Part shown: piece by piece, positions 8,468 to 17,322 of the stretch
Layout: each line of letters starts with the position of its first letter
How positions within the stretch are numbered: the first letter of the stretch is position 1
Assembly (NCBI RefSeq): GCF_012933555.1
Contig: NZ_JABBPK010000001.1
Coordinates: 3,698,001-3,762,000 of the forward strand
Length of the DNA: 64,000 bases
From: Niallia alba
GTDB taxonomy: Bacteria > Bacillota > Bacilli > Bacillales > Cytobacillaceae
Direction of reading: 5' to 3'
The notes under the pieces: model-generated
The model's database searches: none
The model's input: the letters and a program-made list of their open reading frames with translations, nothing else
Told to the model about the DNA's origin: nothing
Made by a program: the position numbers and the translations under genes

Positions 8468-9076
8468 TTCTTTCTCAGTTAAACAAACGATATCATGAAT
8501 CCACCGATGAATCTCTTCTAGGTATTTTCTTTTGAAGTAGTCTTCATGTAAGAAAACATGGAGAACTTCCGTCACATAGTAAGAATGAATAAAAGGCATG
8601 GAGAGTAACCCTTTTAATTGAATAATGCTATAGGATATAGACTGTTTTCTAAATTCTTTGCTCTCTATTCCTTTTTCAAAAATTTGCGTAAAGATGTATC
8701 TTTCTTTTACATAATAGGTGGACATTATTTCTCTTACAACCTGTGAATCAATCGAAACCTCTCGCAAAACAAATCTTGTTAGTTGAGGATTTTTACATTG
8801 ATAGGTAATAATACTGTCGACCATTCTTTTTAATTTTTCGGTTGGACTACCAGTTTGCAAGAATACCTCTTCTAACAGCTCTAAATAAGTTTCAAAAAAG
8901 TTCATATAGCAATATTCTAACAACCCCTGTTTTCCATTAAAGTAATAAGATATATTTGCTGTGTTTACCTTTGCCAATCCAGCTATATCCCTAATAGAAG
9001 TTCCATGATAGCCCTTCCGATTAAATAAGGAAATGGCTGCTTCTACAATAGCGTCCCTTGTTGAAATTTCTTTCAT
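8450..9076 (-). CDS. refZ: TetR-family regulator RefZ (YttP)
   Basis: A 208-residue protein with an N-terminal TetR helix-turn-helix (IRDIAGLAKVNTANISYYF, about residues 23-42) and an all-helical C-terminal dimer domain. In B. subtilis the protein at this locus, RefZ, binds sites near the origin and helps position FtsZ early in sporulation. Identification rests on family type and on the hisJ and ytsP neighbours. It reads toward hisJ and the two ends overlap by 18 bases, so the transcripts are antisense at the tail. Just upstream is a copy of repeat family 1. Confidence 0.85.
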   Translation of the reverse strand: MKEISTRDAIVEAAISLFNRKGYHGTSIRDIAGLAKVNTANISYYFNGKQGLLEYCYMNFFETYLELLEEVFLQTGSPTEKLKRMVDSIITYQCKNPQLTRFVLREVSIDSQVVREIMSTYYVKERYIFTQIFEKGIESKEFRKQSISYSIIQLKGLLSMPFIHSYYVTEVLHVFLHEDYFKRKYLEEIHRWIHDIVCLTEKELSIIP

Positions 9077-9197
9077 TTCGCCTTACCTCTTTTCTGTTGC
9101 GATTCCTTAAAAAGTATGGTTGAATTATTAAAAACTTCTATTATTTAGAAAGACTGTTTTTTGCAAATAAATCTTTTGGTTTTCACAATCTATTTTT

Positions 9198-9386
9198 TAG
9201 GCTGTTTTCGTAAAGTTTGTTGCTGTTACCCGCAGCTTGAATAGACTTTTCGCTTTCCGTGGGGAGAGCGGTGAGCTTGCGGAGTCTCACCTGTCTCGCT
9301 AATCCCCGTGGCGTCTACATGTATTCAGGCTGCTTAGCTTTTTCCAAATAATTAATTTTTCTATTGAAAAAACAACAAACAGCCAT
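9198..9386 (+). repeat. Dispersed repeat family 1, short form, divergent copy
   Basis: Starts with AGGCTGTTTTCGTAAAG and TTTGTTG, ends with CAACAAACAGCC. The core is recognisable but drifted: CGCAGCTTGAATAGAC on the left, GTATTCAGGCTGC on the right, with TTCGCTTTCCGTGGGG and CTGTCTCGCTAATCCCC between. The right end lacks the internal CCTTTAGAAAA seen at 45960-45969. Confidence 0.82.
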
Positions 9387-9537
9387 TTTTAAAAGAATGT
9401 AAAAATAACATTTCACCTATGATTACACTTCTTTATCAAGATGGAGAATCCTCTAAAAGATTTCCGACAAAGTACTAACTTCTTCTGTATTTATCGTCAA
9501 AAAACAACATAAAAAACGAGAAAGAATGGTGATATAC

Positions 9538-10020
9538 ATGTTTAACGTCGAAACATATAATGGTAACCGCGAGGAACAATATCAATTAGTGATAAAACAA
9601 TTAAATGCTTTATTAGCAGGAGAATCTAATGCAATAGCAAACCTTTCTAATGCGTCTGCACTCTTAAATCAATTTTTAAACCAAATCAATTGGGTGGGCT
9701 TTTATCTTGTGGAGGACAACGAGCTTGTTCTTGGTCCATTCCAAGGATTACCAGCTTGTGTCCGCATTCCTTTTGGAAAAGGTGTTTGTGGTACAGCTGC
9801 CCTTAATAAAGAAACGGTAAGAGTAGAGGACGTTCATCAATTCCCTGGCCATATTGCTTGTGATGCAGCTTCTCAATCAGAAATCGTTATCCCATTATTA
9901 AAAGAAGACGGCACTATAATGGGAGTCCTTGATATCGACTCTCCAGAAAAGAATCGATTTGACGAACTAGATCAAACCTATTTAGAACAATTTGTAAGTT
10001 CATTAATGAAGTTTTTATAA
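9538..10020 (+). CDS. ytsP: Free methionine-(R)-sulfoxide reductase (YtsP, GAF domain)
   Basis: A 160-residue single GAF-domain enzyme that reduces free methionine-R-sulfoxide. The three conserved cysteines of the family are present at C74 (GLPACVR), C84 (GVCGTAA) and C108 (HIACDAAS), and the block GPFQGLPACVRIPFGKGVCG is typical. I chose the ATG at 9538 (MFNVETYNG) by similarity to the family N-terminus; GGTGAT lies about six bases before it. It runs divergently from refZ, next to dgcP, as in B. subtilis. A strong terminator follows. Confidence 0.92.
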   Translation: MFNVETYNGNREEQYQLVIKQLNALLAGESNAIANLSNASALLNQFLNQINWVGFYLVEDNELVLGPFQGLPACVRIPFGKGVCGTAALNKETVRVEDVHQFPGHIACDAASQSEIVIPLLKEDGTIMGVLDIDSPEKNRFDELDQTYLEQFVSSLMKFL

Positions 10021-10024
10021 TAAG

Positions 10025-10128
10025 CTAGCAAGAACTGCCCTTAGCACGCTTGCAGTTAAAATGGTTTGTCATCATACGCAAGACTTCCCTTAATTTGAGG
10101 TCTTACTGCCCATTAAAAGTGAGATAAA
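10025..10128 (+). repeat. Possible partial copy of repeat family 2
   Basis: The right part, GAGGTCTTACTGCCCATTAA then GTGAGATAAA, resembles GAGTCTTACTGTCCGTTAAG then GTGGGATAAA at 33150-33184. The left part does not align clearly, so this may be a remnant. Confidence 0.4.
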
Positions 10129-10173
10129 AAAGGTGTTCTACCTTTCTCCAAAAGAGAAGTAGAACACCTTTTT
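10126..10173. terminator. Bidirectional terminator between ytsP and dgcP
   Basis: The long hairpin AAAAAGGTGTTCTAC / GTAGAACACCTTTTT, with an extra inner TTTCTC / GAGAA pair, has A- and T-runs on both sides. It serves the convergent genes ytsP and dgcP and touches the dgcP stop codon. Confidence 0.9.
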
Positions 10174-12052
10174 ATTCACTTACAAGAAGTGTATTTTGAA
10201 TAATAACCTTGTCTTTCCCTGTTTCTTTCGCTATATATAGCGCTTTGTCTGCACGCTTAAAAAGTGTATTATACGTATCCTCACTTAGCTTATTCCAATA
10301 AGAAACTCCACATGATATGGTTACAGATGGTCTAGAATTTTCCCTTACCTTTTTTACTAAACGTTCAGCAATCGTTACACCTAAAGAAAGAGGCACTTTT
10401 GGTAGGTAAATTGCTAGCTCTTCTCCACCCCATCTTGAACCAACATCTGAACTACGAATATTATCTTTAATAATATTTGCAACTTGAATGATGATATCAT
10501 CACCAATTTGATGACCATATGTATCATTTATCAATTTAAAATCATCAATATCGATTAGAATAAACGTACCTTCCTTATCTTCCATTAAAGATCGCTGAAT
10601 TTTCTCATCCAAGTAACTTCTTGAATATAGCTTTGTTAAGTGATCTGTAACGACCATTTTTTCCAATTCCTCTCGTAATAAAGAATTGGTTAAAGCAAGG
10701 GTAGAATGATGAATCAATGATTGTAAAAGTTTAAATGTATCAAACGAAAAATGATAGGCATCTGGATGCATTACGATAGCAAATCCTTTTAATATGCCTG
10801 TTTGCATCATTGGTACAGCCATTATAGATTTATACTGTGTACCTTCTAGCTGCATACTGAAATCTCCTAAAAACAGGGAGTCTTTCTCTATTTGTATTTT
10901 CTCTTTGAAATAATCAATGTATTGACGTGATTCATGCTCAAAGAAGAAAGAAGAACTTCCTAGAAGTACTGTTGTGGAATTATTTTCAAGAGAAAATAGG
11001 ATAAATCCCACTTCTTTTGCATCAAAGCTGGCGGATATTCTTTCACAAATATAGGTCATCATTTCATTTAAACGCAAATTGGAATTTAATTGGTGTGACG
11101 CCTCATTAATTAATTGTAAATCAGCAACTAATTTTTTGGATTGTTGATACAACTGAGCATTTTCCAAAGCCCCTCCTGCTGTATTAGCCAATAGAGAAAT
11201 AAATTCCACTTCGTTTTTTGGAAACGAGATAACACCTGGGACAATAATTTGCAAGACACCATATACACCTTGTTTTCCTTTCAAAGGTGCATAGATGACC
11301 GAATTTTTGTCTTCTTTTAAGTTTTCAAATTGTAATTTCGCCGTAACATACGCTTCCATCGCAGCCATGTTTTCACTATCATATTCTAAGTCTTTTACTG
11401 GTAAATCCATCGGACTATTATTGTCATGTGAAAGTAACAAGTAATAATGATACGATGGATATACTTCTTTTAACGTGAAAATAACTTCTCTTAGCACGTC
11501 TTCCATCATCATGGACGAATGAAACTTTTCTGTTACTTTAAATAATTGCTTATATTTCTTTTTGTCTTTCGTAATGTCCACCATTTTTTGCATATTTCTA
11601 AAAAATATTCCGACTTCTTTCCCTACATCATCAAATAAAGAATTTTCTTCGATTGGATTGTCCCATAATTTCTTCTGAATCTTAATCGCTAAAATATGGT
11701 CAACTTTTTCTTTTTCCTTTCCTTTTAGGGCTAACATCATATAATCATGTACTGAATCATCCTTAATAGGTGACCGACAGAATTTATGTTCGCATGCCAA
11801 TGAGACATCTTCCATTAAGCTAATAGTCTTCCCTATACGATCTTTTTTTTCGGTGGATGATACAATCGTCCAACTGACATCCCATTCTTCACTGGTATAG
11901 AGCGTAACTTCAGCTGCGTCAAATACTTCTTGGATTGCTTTAAGTGCTTCGTGGATAATTATGTCATAATTCTCATTTATCAAATTCGTGTCATATAATT
12001 CAAAAAACCGACTTTTTAATATTAATATTTTTTGGTGGCCAAGGAAGTCCAT
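10172..12052 (-). CDS. dgcP: Diguanylate cyclase with GAF domains (DgcP/YtrP)
   Basis: A 626-residue protein without transmembrane segments. The first two thirds are GAF-like sensor folds; the last ~170 residues are a GGDEF domain that makes cyclic di-GMP from two GTP. The active-site signature is RWGGEELAIYL (GGEEL at 542-546, an accepted variant). A complete allosteric inhibition site, RSSD, sits exactly five residues before it, so product feedback is expected. The metal and substrate motif ILIDIDDFKLINDTYGH is intact, so the enzyme should be active. The ATG follows AGGTGATAAATAC. Position beside rpsD and ytsP matches ytrP (dgcP) of B. subtilis. Confidence 0.92.
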   Translation of the reverse strand: MDFLGHQKILILKSRFFELYDTNLINENYDIIIHEALKAIQEVFDAAEVTLYTSEEWDVSWTIVSSTEKKDRIGKTISLMEDVSLACEHKFCRSPIKDDSVHDYMMLALKGKEKEKVDHILAIKIQKKLWDNPIEENSLFDDVGKEVGIFFRNMQKMVDITKDKKKYKQLFKVTEKFHSSMMMEDVLREVIFTLKEVYPSYHYYLLLSHDNNSPMDLPVKDLEYDSENMAAMEAYVTAKLQFENLKEDKNSVIYAPLKGKQGVYGVLQIIVPGVISFPKNEVEFISLLANTAGGALENAQLYQQSKKLVADLQLINEASHQLNSNLRLNEMMTYICERISASFDAKEVGFILFSLENNSTTVLLGSSSFFFEHESRQYIDYFKEKIQIEKDSLFLGDFSMQLEGTQYKSIMAVPMMQTGILKGFAIVMHPDAYHFSFDTFKLLQSLIHHSTLALTNSLLREELEKMVVTDHLTKLYSRSYLDEKIQRSLMEDKEGTFILIDIDDFKLINDTYGHQIGDDIIIQVANIIKDNIRSSDVGSRWGGEELAIYLPKVPLSLGVTIAERLVKKVRENSRPSVTISCGVSYWNKLSEDTYNTLFKRADKALYIAKETGKDKVIIQNTLLVSE

Positions 12053-12651
12053 GTATTTATCACCTAATTCACCTAACTATTCATTCTTTGATTTATTAAA
12101 TCATATTTCTAAATATTAATACGCTAAGAATTTATAATAGATTAAAATAAATCGAAATATCTAATATCCATCCAGTTACGAATCATTTTATTTGACTATT
12201 ATCGTATTGTTTCGTTATTTTAATACCTTTTTTGCCAATCTCAAAAGTATGTTGCTTTTAAAGCATCCAAAAACAACAGACTTTAAGAAATAACCACATA
12301 ATAAGATTAACGGGAAATTTTTTCTTTGAGGACATAAAACTAATGATGCTAATTACCAGCCTTAAAAACAGTTCTAAATACTTATCTGTTTACCAATGCA
12401 AACAGGAGGAATTCCACTCTTATAGCTCTTATATTGCCATGTAATAGACTTAAACATACTATGTAAAATGTAAAAGGATTAAGCGATTTCTGGAAATTAC
12501 AACCTAATAATATAGTTAAATTATACTAATTATATCATATTGGCAATAAATAGGTAGATAAAAATTATTTTTGTATTCTGTTAAAAATCCCTGCTTTTCT
12601 AAAGAAAATAATTCTGCGATTTCTATCATTCGAAATAATAATAAATACTAC
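12053..12651. other. AT-rich intergenic stretch ahead of the rpsD promoter
   Basis: About 600 bases with no open frame that has a ribosome site, no strong hairpin and no repeat-family match. It must contain the dgcP promoter on the minus strand, but I cannot pick one with confidence. Confidence 0.5.
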
Positions 12652-12681
12652 TTGACTTTCCACCTATAAAAATCATATAAT
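12652..12681 (+). promoter_or_regulatory. Sigma-A promoter of rpsD
   Basis: TTGACT at 12652-12657, an 18-bp spacer and a perfect TATAAT at 12676-12681. Transcription should begin near 12688, giving a leader of about 180 bases. Confidence 0.8.
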
Positions 12682-12687
12682 ATTCTT

Positions 12688-12871
12688 TGTGTAAAATAGC
12701 GCAGCATATGTAAACACTTTTTGTCTTATTTTGTTCCTCAAACTATGATTTGATGGTGTATTGTGTAACCCTTGGCTGCTAGGGCGAAGGTACATGAAGA
12801 CAAAATAAACAAGAAGACATGTTACATCTGTTTTTATTTTACCAAATAAAAACATGAAGGAGGAGTCAATT
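12688..12871 (+). promoter_or_regulatory. Structured 5' leader of rpsD, probable S4 autoregulatory RNA
   Basis: In B. subtilis ribosomal protein S4 represses its own gene by binding the rpsD leader. Here the leader contains complementary blocks (TTATTTTGT near 12728 and ACAAAATAA near 12801) and, just before the ribosome site, a perfect 10-bp hairpin: GTTTTTATTT at 12830-12839, loop TACC, AAATAAAAAC at 12844-12853. The autoregulatory role is inferred from family knowledge; I did not derive the full pseudoknot. Confidence 0.6.
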
Positions 12872-13474
12872 ATGGCTCGTTATACAGGTCCAAGCTGGAA
12901 ACTTTCTCGTCGTCTTGGTATTTCTTTAAGTGGTACAGGTAAGGAGTTAGACAAACGCCCTTACGCTCCAGGACAACATGGTCCAAACCAACGTAAAAAA
13001 TTATCAGAATACGGATTACAATTACAAGAAAAACAAAAACTTCGTCACATGTACGGTGTGAACGAACGTCAATTCCGTAATCTTTTTGATATCGCAGGCA
13101 AAATGACTGGTAAGCATGGTGAAAACTTCATGATCTTATTAGAAACTCGCCTAGATAACGTTGTTTACCGTTTAGGTTTAGCTCGTACTCGTCGTCAAGC
13201 ACGTCAGTTAGTTAACCACGGTCATATCTTAGTTGATGGCAAACGCGTTGATATCCCATCATACCGCGTTAAGGCTGGTCAAACAATCACTTTACGTGAA
13301 AAATCTCGCAACCTTGAAGTTGTTAAAGAAGCAGTAGAAGTAAATAACTTCGTACCTGATTTCTTAACTTTCGATGCAGATAAATTAGAAGGTACATTCA
13401 CTCGTTTACCAGAACGTTCTGAATTACCAGCTGAAATTAACGAAGCTCTTATCGTTGAGTTCTACTCTCGTTAA
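12872..13474 (+). CDS. rpsD: 30S ribosomal protein S4
   Basis: A 200-residue primary 16S rRNA-binding protein that nucleates 30S assembly. It opens [18 protein letters not shown] and carries the S4 RNA-binding domain (about 90-155, [20 protein letters not shown]). I chose the ATG at 12872, which follows AAGGAGGAGTCAATT; the ATG at 12854 lies before that site and would add six unrelated residues. Codon use differs from its neighbours (many CGT, GGT and GTT codons), as expected of a highly expressed gene. The four zinc-ligand cysteines of some S4 proteins are absent, so this is the zinc-free form. Confidence 0.99.
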   Translation: MARYTGPSWKLSRRLGISLSGTGKELDKRPYAPGQHGPNQRKKLSEYGLQLQEKQKLRHMYGVNERQFRNLFDIAGKMTGKHGENFMILLETRLDNVVYRLGLARTRRQARQLVNHGHILVDGKRVDIPSYRVKAGQTITLREKSRNLEVVKEAVEVNNFVPDFLTFDADKLEGTFTRLPERSELPAEINEALIVEFYSR

Positions 13475-13501
13475 TACCTTTGCTTTGCGAAGCACAATGT
13501 T

Positions 13502-13546
13502 AAAAGCCTTAGAAACCTTGTTAAATCAAGATTTCAAGGCTTTTTT
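13502..13546 (+). terminator. Terminator after rpsD
   Basis: AAAAGCCTT pairs with AAGGCTTTT around an imperfect stem, followed by a T-rich tail. It lies about 30 bases after the rpsD stop. Confidence 0.85.
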
Positions 13547-13684
13547 CTTTTTATTCACTAACCGACCGGCGTATTAAATATTAAATATGAATGAAATTGG
13601 GGCTGTGATTTCAGCGCGTGTATACAAGTAGAATTTTTGAATAAGAGATATTACTTTCCGCTCCAAGAGTTAAAATTACTATCG

Positions 13685-14185
13685 TTAGCGTTTATTTTCT
13701 TCGCTATGACGGACAATCTCGTCAACGACGTGCTCGATCGGTGCGGTGGCATCGATTATAATTCCATTTTTCGGAATGTCTTCTTTCGTTTGGTGTAATC
13801 GCACAATGCGTTCCCTTTCTGATTTCTTTCCGCCCCACTCATTTTCCGGTCGCCCATCAAGCCGCTCGTTCAATGTGGTAAGGTTCACCTCGAGGACAAA
13901 GACGCTATCAAATAGATTTATAAATTTCGGAAAGTTCCTAGAACCACCGCAGAAAAATGTTACCTCCTCATCCTGGTTGGCAACCAAAGCTTTTACTTTA
14001 TCTACACGCCAAATGTGGTGCTCATGCGTGCCACTATCCGTCGGTGTACCAGTTTCCGGATCACCTTGATAAGCCAATTCACGGTCACCATGAATGGCAT
14101 GGTAGCCGCGCCTCTGCAATTCATTACAAACCGATGTTTTGCCCGTGCAGGAAACTCCTTCAATCAGATAATTTCTAATGCCCAT
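13685..14185 (-). CDS. P-loop nucleoside/nucleotide kinase-like ATPase, likely acquired
   Basis: A 166-residue protein with a Walker A loop GVSCTGKT at residues 10-17 right after the first beta-strand, a lid-like region rich in R and E (GGKKSERERIVRLHQ) and the closing strand NGIIIDATAPI. The fold is that of small P-loop kinases (adenylate or shikimate kinase type); the substrate is unknown. I chose the ATG at 14185 because GGAGGGG lies six bases before it. Its G+C content, about 47% by eye, is well above its neighbours, and B. subtilis has nothing here between rpsD and tyrS, so horizontal transfer is likely. A 9-bp palindrome lies just upstream. Confidence 0.75.
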   Translation of the reverse strand: MGIRNYLIEGVSCTGKTSVCNELQRRGYHAIHGDRELAYQGDPETGTPTDSGTHEHHIWRVDKVKALVANQDEEVTFFCGGSRNFPKFINLFDSVFVLEVNLTTLNERLDGRPENEWGGKKSERERIVRLHQTKEDIPKNGIIIDATAPIEHVVDEIVRHSEENKR

Positions 14186-14207
14186 GGCTATCCCCTCCAT
14201 TCAGTGG

Positions 14208-14233
14208 ATAAGCATTGTAAGCTATGCTTATCA
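14208..14233. promoter_or_regulatory. Palindrome upstream of the P-loop kinase gene
   Basis: GATAAGCAT at 14208-14216 and ATGCTTATC at 14225-14233 form a perfect 9-bp inverted repeat with an 8-base centre, about 22 bases before the kinase start codon. Spacing suits an operator or a short leader hairpin. There is no T-run, so it is not a terminator. Confidence 0.5.
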
Positions 14234-14447
14234 GCGTTTATCCTTGAAATGTAATAACCGTTGGTGCAAAAAAATACGATGGCTTCACATTCACCATTTT
14301 TCATATAGACCTTAAAAGTTTGCAATCGCTTAAATTTTAACATTTCTTGTTGTTCTTGTTCAATCTGGACTGCCCCTTTATTTACAAAAAGAAACCTAAA
14401 TAAAAAGCATTAATTCTTCTTGGATTAACGCTCAATTCCTTGGTTTC

Positions 14448-14486
14448 AAAAAGCCCTGGATTCCGCAAAGAACCAGAGCTTTTTTA
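14448..14486 (-). terminator. Terminator downstream of the orphan gene at 14522
   Basis: AAAAAGC-CTGG pairs with CCAG-GCTTTTTT across a 13-base loop, ending about 36 bases past the stop codon of the minus-strand gene. A- and T-runs flank both sides. Confidence 0.75.
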
Positions 14487-14521
14487 TTATTCCGCTATTT
14501 GAATTTAATGTCTTCTTTCAA

Positions 14522-15307
14522 CTAAAAGTCGCTTTCTTCTCCCAAGGGAAACAGTAACTCCCCCCAATTAGCCTTTTCTTTCTTTTTCGGTTTTTTTACA
14601 ATAATGTTATTTATATATAAGCCTTCTTCATAAAAAAAAGTTGCTACTTGTACTTGATGGAAGAATGGAAAGAACAAATCTTTTATTTTCATCTCTATGT
14701 CTCTAGTATATTTAATATTTGGTAGGCTTATTTGAATAACCGTTTTTTCCCGTTTTTGTTCATATACAAGCCAGTATTCATGAACGACCTGATAAATTAT
14801 CTTTTGTAATTCCAATTCGTTTTTTACCTTAGTTTCTCCACTAGAAAGACCCACTCTATCTCCAAATGCTTTTTGATTCTTGGATAACTCTATTATTCCA
14901 TCTTTTTTTTGCCCGACACTCCATTCAGGCGAAACAAGATCACCAGTCAAGATTGTTGGAAAGCAATCCATACGATCCTCAACTTTCATTTGTTGATTTA
15001 AATAGTTAATAATCGTAAGATAAGCTGATTGATTTTCACATTTATTTACCTGCATTAAGATTTGTTCATATATATTCTGGCGTAAATTAATTAAAGTAAT
15101 AACATTATTTTTCCATTTTACTTTATCAAAAAGCATTTGAAATTCAGGTATCACATAACTGCTTTCAAAACGGCTTAAAGGATATTGAAAGGCGATAGAG
15201 TAATGTTCCTTTTCAAAATACTTCATCAGAAACATTCTCATCACAATATACTCTAAAAAAGGAGACGGTATATTTAAGACTTCACTGTTTAATTTCATTG
15301 ATTTCAC
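14522..15307 (-). CDS. Hypothetical protein, no family recognised
   Basis: An intact 261-codon frame encoding a soluble, charged protein with no signal peptide or membrane segment. I recognise no motif. It has alternating hydrophobic and polar strands toward the C-terminus (VATFFYEEGLYINNIIVKK), then a lysine-rich linker and an acidic end. The start is uncertain: GTG at 15307 or ATG at 15298, neither with a good ribosome site. A strong GGAGGAGGGGG lies 35-45 bases upstream and is followed by an ATG that runs straight into TAG. It lies between the acquired kinase gene and tyrS, a place where B. subtilis has no gene, and has its own terminator. Base composition matches the rest of the window. 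Confidence 0.7.
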   Translation of the reverse strand: MKSMKLNSEVLNIPSPFLEYIVMRMFLMKYFEKEHYSIAFQYPLSRFESSYVIPEFQMLFDKVKWKNNVITLINLRQNIYEQILMQVNKCENQSAYLTIINYLNQQMKVEDRMDCFPTILTGDLVSPEWSVGQKKDGIIELSKNQKAFGDRVGLSSGETKVKNELELQKIIYQVVHEYWLVYEQKREKTVIQISLPNIKYTRDIEMKIKDLFFPFFHQVQVATFFYEEGLYINNIIVKKPKKKEKANWGELLFPLGEESDF

Positions 15308-15565
15308 AGGAAAAGTAAGTCTATTCTACATCTTCCCGCTTCCCCCTCCTCCAATTAATTGTTTATGGATATAAGTATAAAGCATTTTATCCGATAAACA
15401 GATTACAATTGGAAAAAAATATATCTTTTTCACATTTTAGACAATATTTTGTAACAAAATGTTGCCATTCGAAAAAAAAGAGTTTTCAGAGGTAGTTTCT
15501 TATTTCAATTATCAATAACTTTAAGCTTTTTCCCACGGAAATTAAACTATCTTTACTAGCTAAAT

Positions 15566-15602
15566 AAAACACACCCTAAAAGTTATCCTTTCAGGGCGTT
15601 TT
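15566..15602 (-). terminator. Terminator after tyrS
   Basis: On the minus strand ACGCCCTGAAAG pairs with CTTTTAGGGTGT, followed by TTTTATTT, a few bases past the tyrS stop. Confidence 0.8.
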
Positions 15603-15605
15603 CCC

Positions 15606-16862
<1,257 letters not shown>

Positions 16863-16928
16863 TTATATTCCTCCATTAATTGAATTATTGTCCCTGTCAT
16901 ATTTTTCGCTATTGCCTAAAAATAAACG

Positions 16929-17165
16929 CAAAAAAATCCCTGCATTTAATGCAGGGACGCCAAATTAGCGCGGTACCACCCAAAACTTGAGAAAATAATA
17001 TTCTCCACTTCATTTAGAATAACGGTTCATGCCGTTCACTGCTACTAATTAAAACAACTTTCCCAGTGAAAGCTCCAGGAGGTAATTCATCCTTTTATTT
17101 ATACCATTTTCCACCGACCAATGGCTCTCTGTTCATAGTGATAAAAGAACTACTTCTTCCCTTCA
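16929..17165 (-). promoter_or_regulatory. T-box leader of tyrS, tyrosine specifier
   Basis: On the minus strand the T-box core GGGTGGTACCGCG lies at 16981-16969, followed by the terminator TCCCTGCATTAAATGCAGGG and a run of Ts (16937-16930). Stem I carries GAATTACCTCC, in which TAC (17084-17082) is a plausible specifier triplet for tRNA-Tyr. Uncharged tRNA would pair with both sites and favour the antiterminator. Confidence 0.93.
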
Positions 17166-17199
17166 ACGCAATAACGAATCAATATATAGTTAGCTTATT

Positions 17200-17227
17200 T
17201 TTATCATAAATATGCAGTTATTGTCAA
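17200..17227 (-). promoter_or_regulatory. Promoter of the tyrS T-box leader
   Basis: On the minus strand a perfect TTGACA (17227-17222), a 16-bp spacer and GATAAA (17205-17200). Its position argues against any protein start at 17212 on the plus strand. Confidence 0.6.
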
Positions 17228-17322
17228 ACAAATATTCGAAAAAACAGGAAAAATATCGAACTCTGCCTATATTTCACTCCGCTTTATGCTATAATGTATG
17301 TGATTTTAGGGGGAATGATACC

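Noticed and set aside
12673-12855. 60-codon minus-strand frame over the rpsD leader
   Set aside because: It covers the rpsD -10 box and leader; no ribosome site.
13746-14254. Several plus-strand frames opposite the P-loop kinase gene
   Set aside because: They arise from the higher G+C content of that gene; none has a ribosome site, while the minus-strand frame has a Walker motif and a good start.
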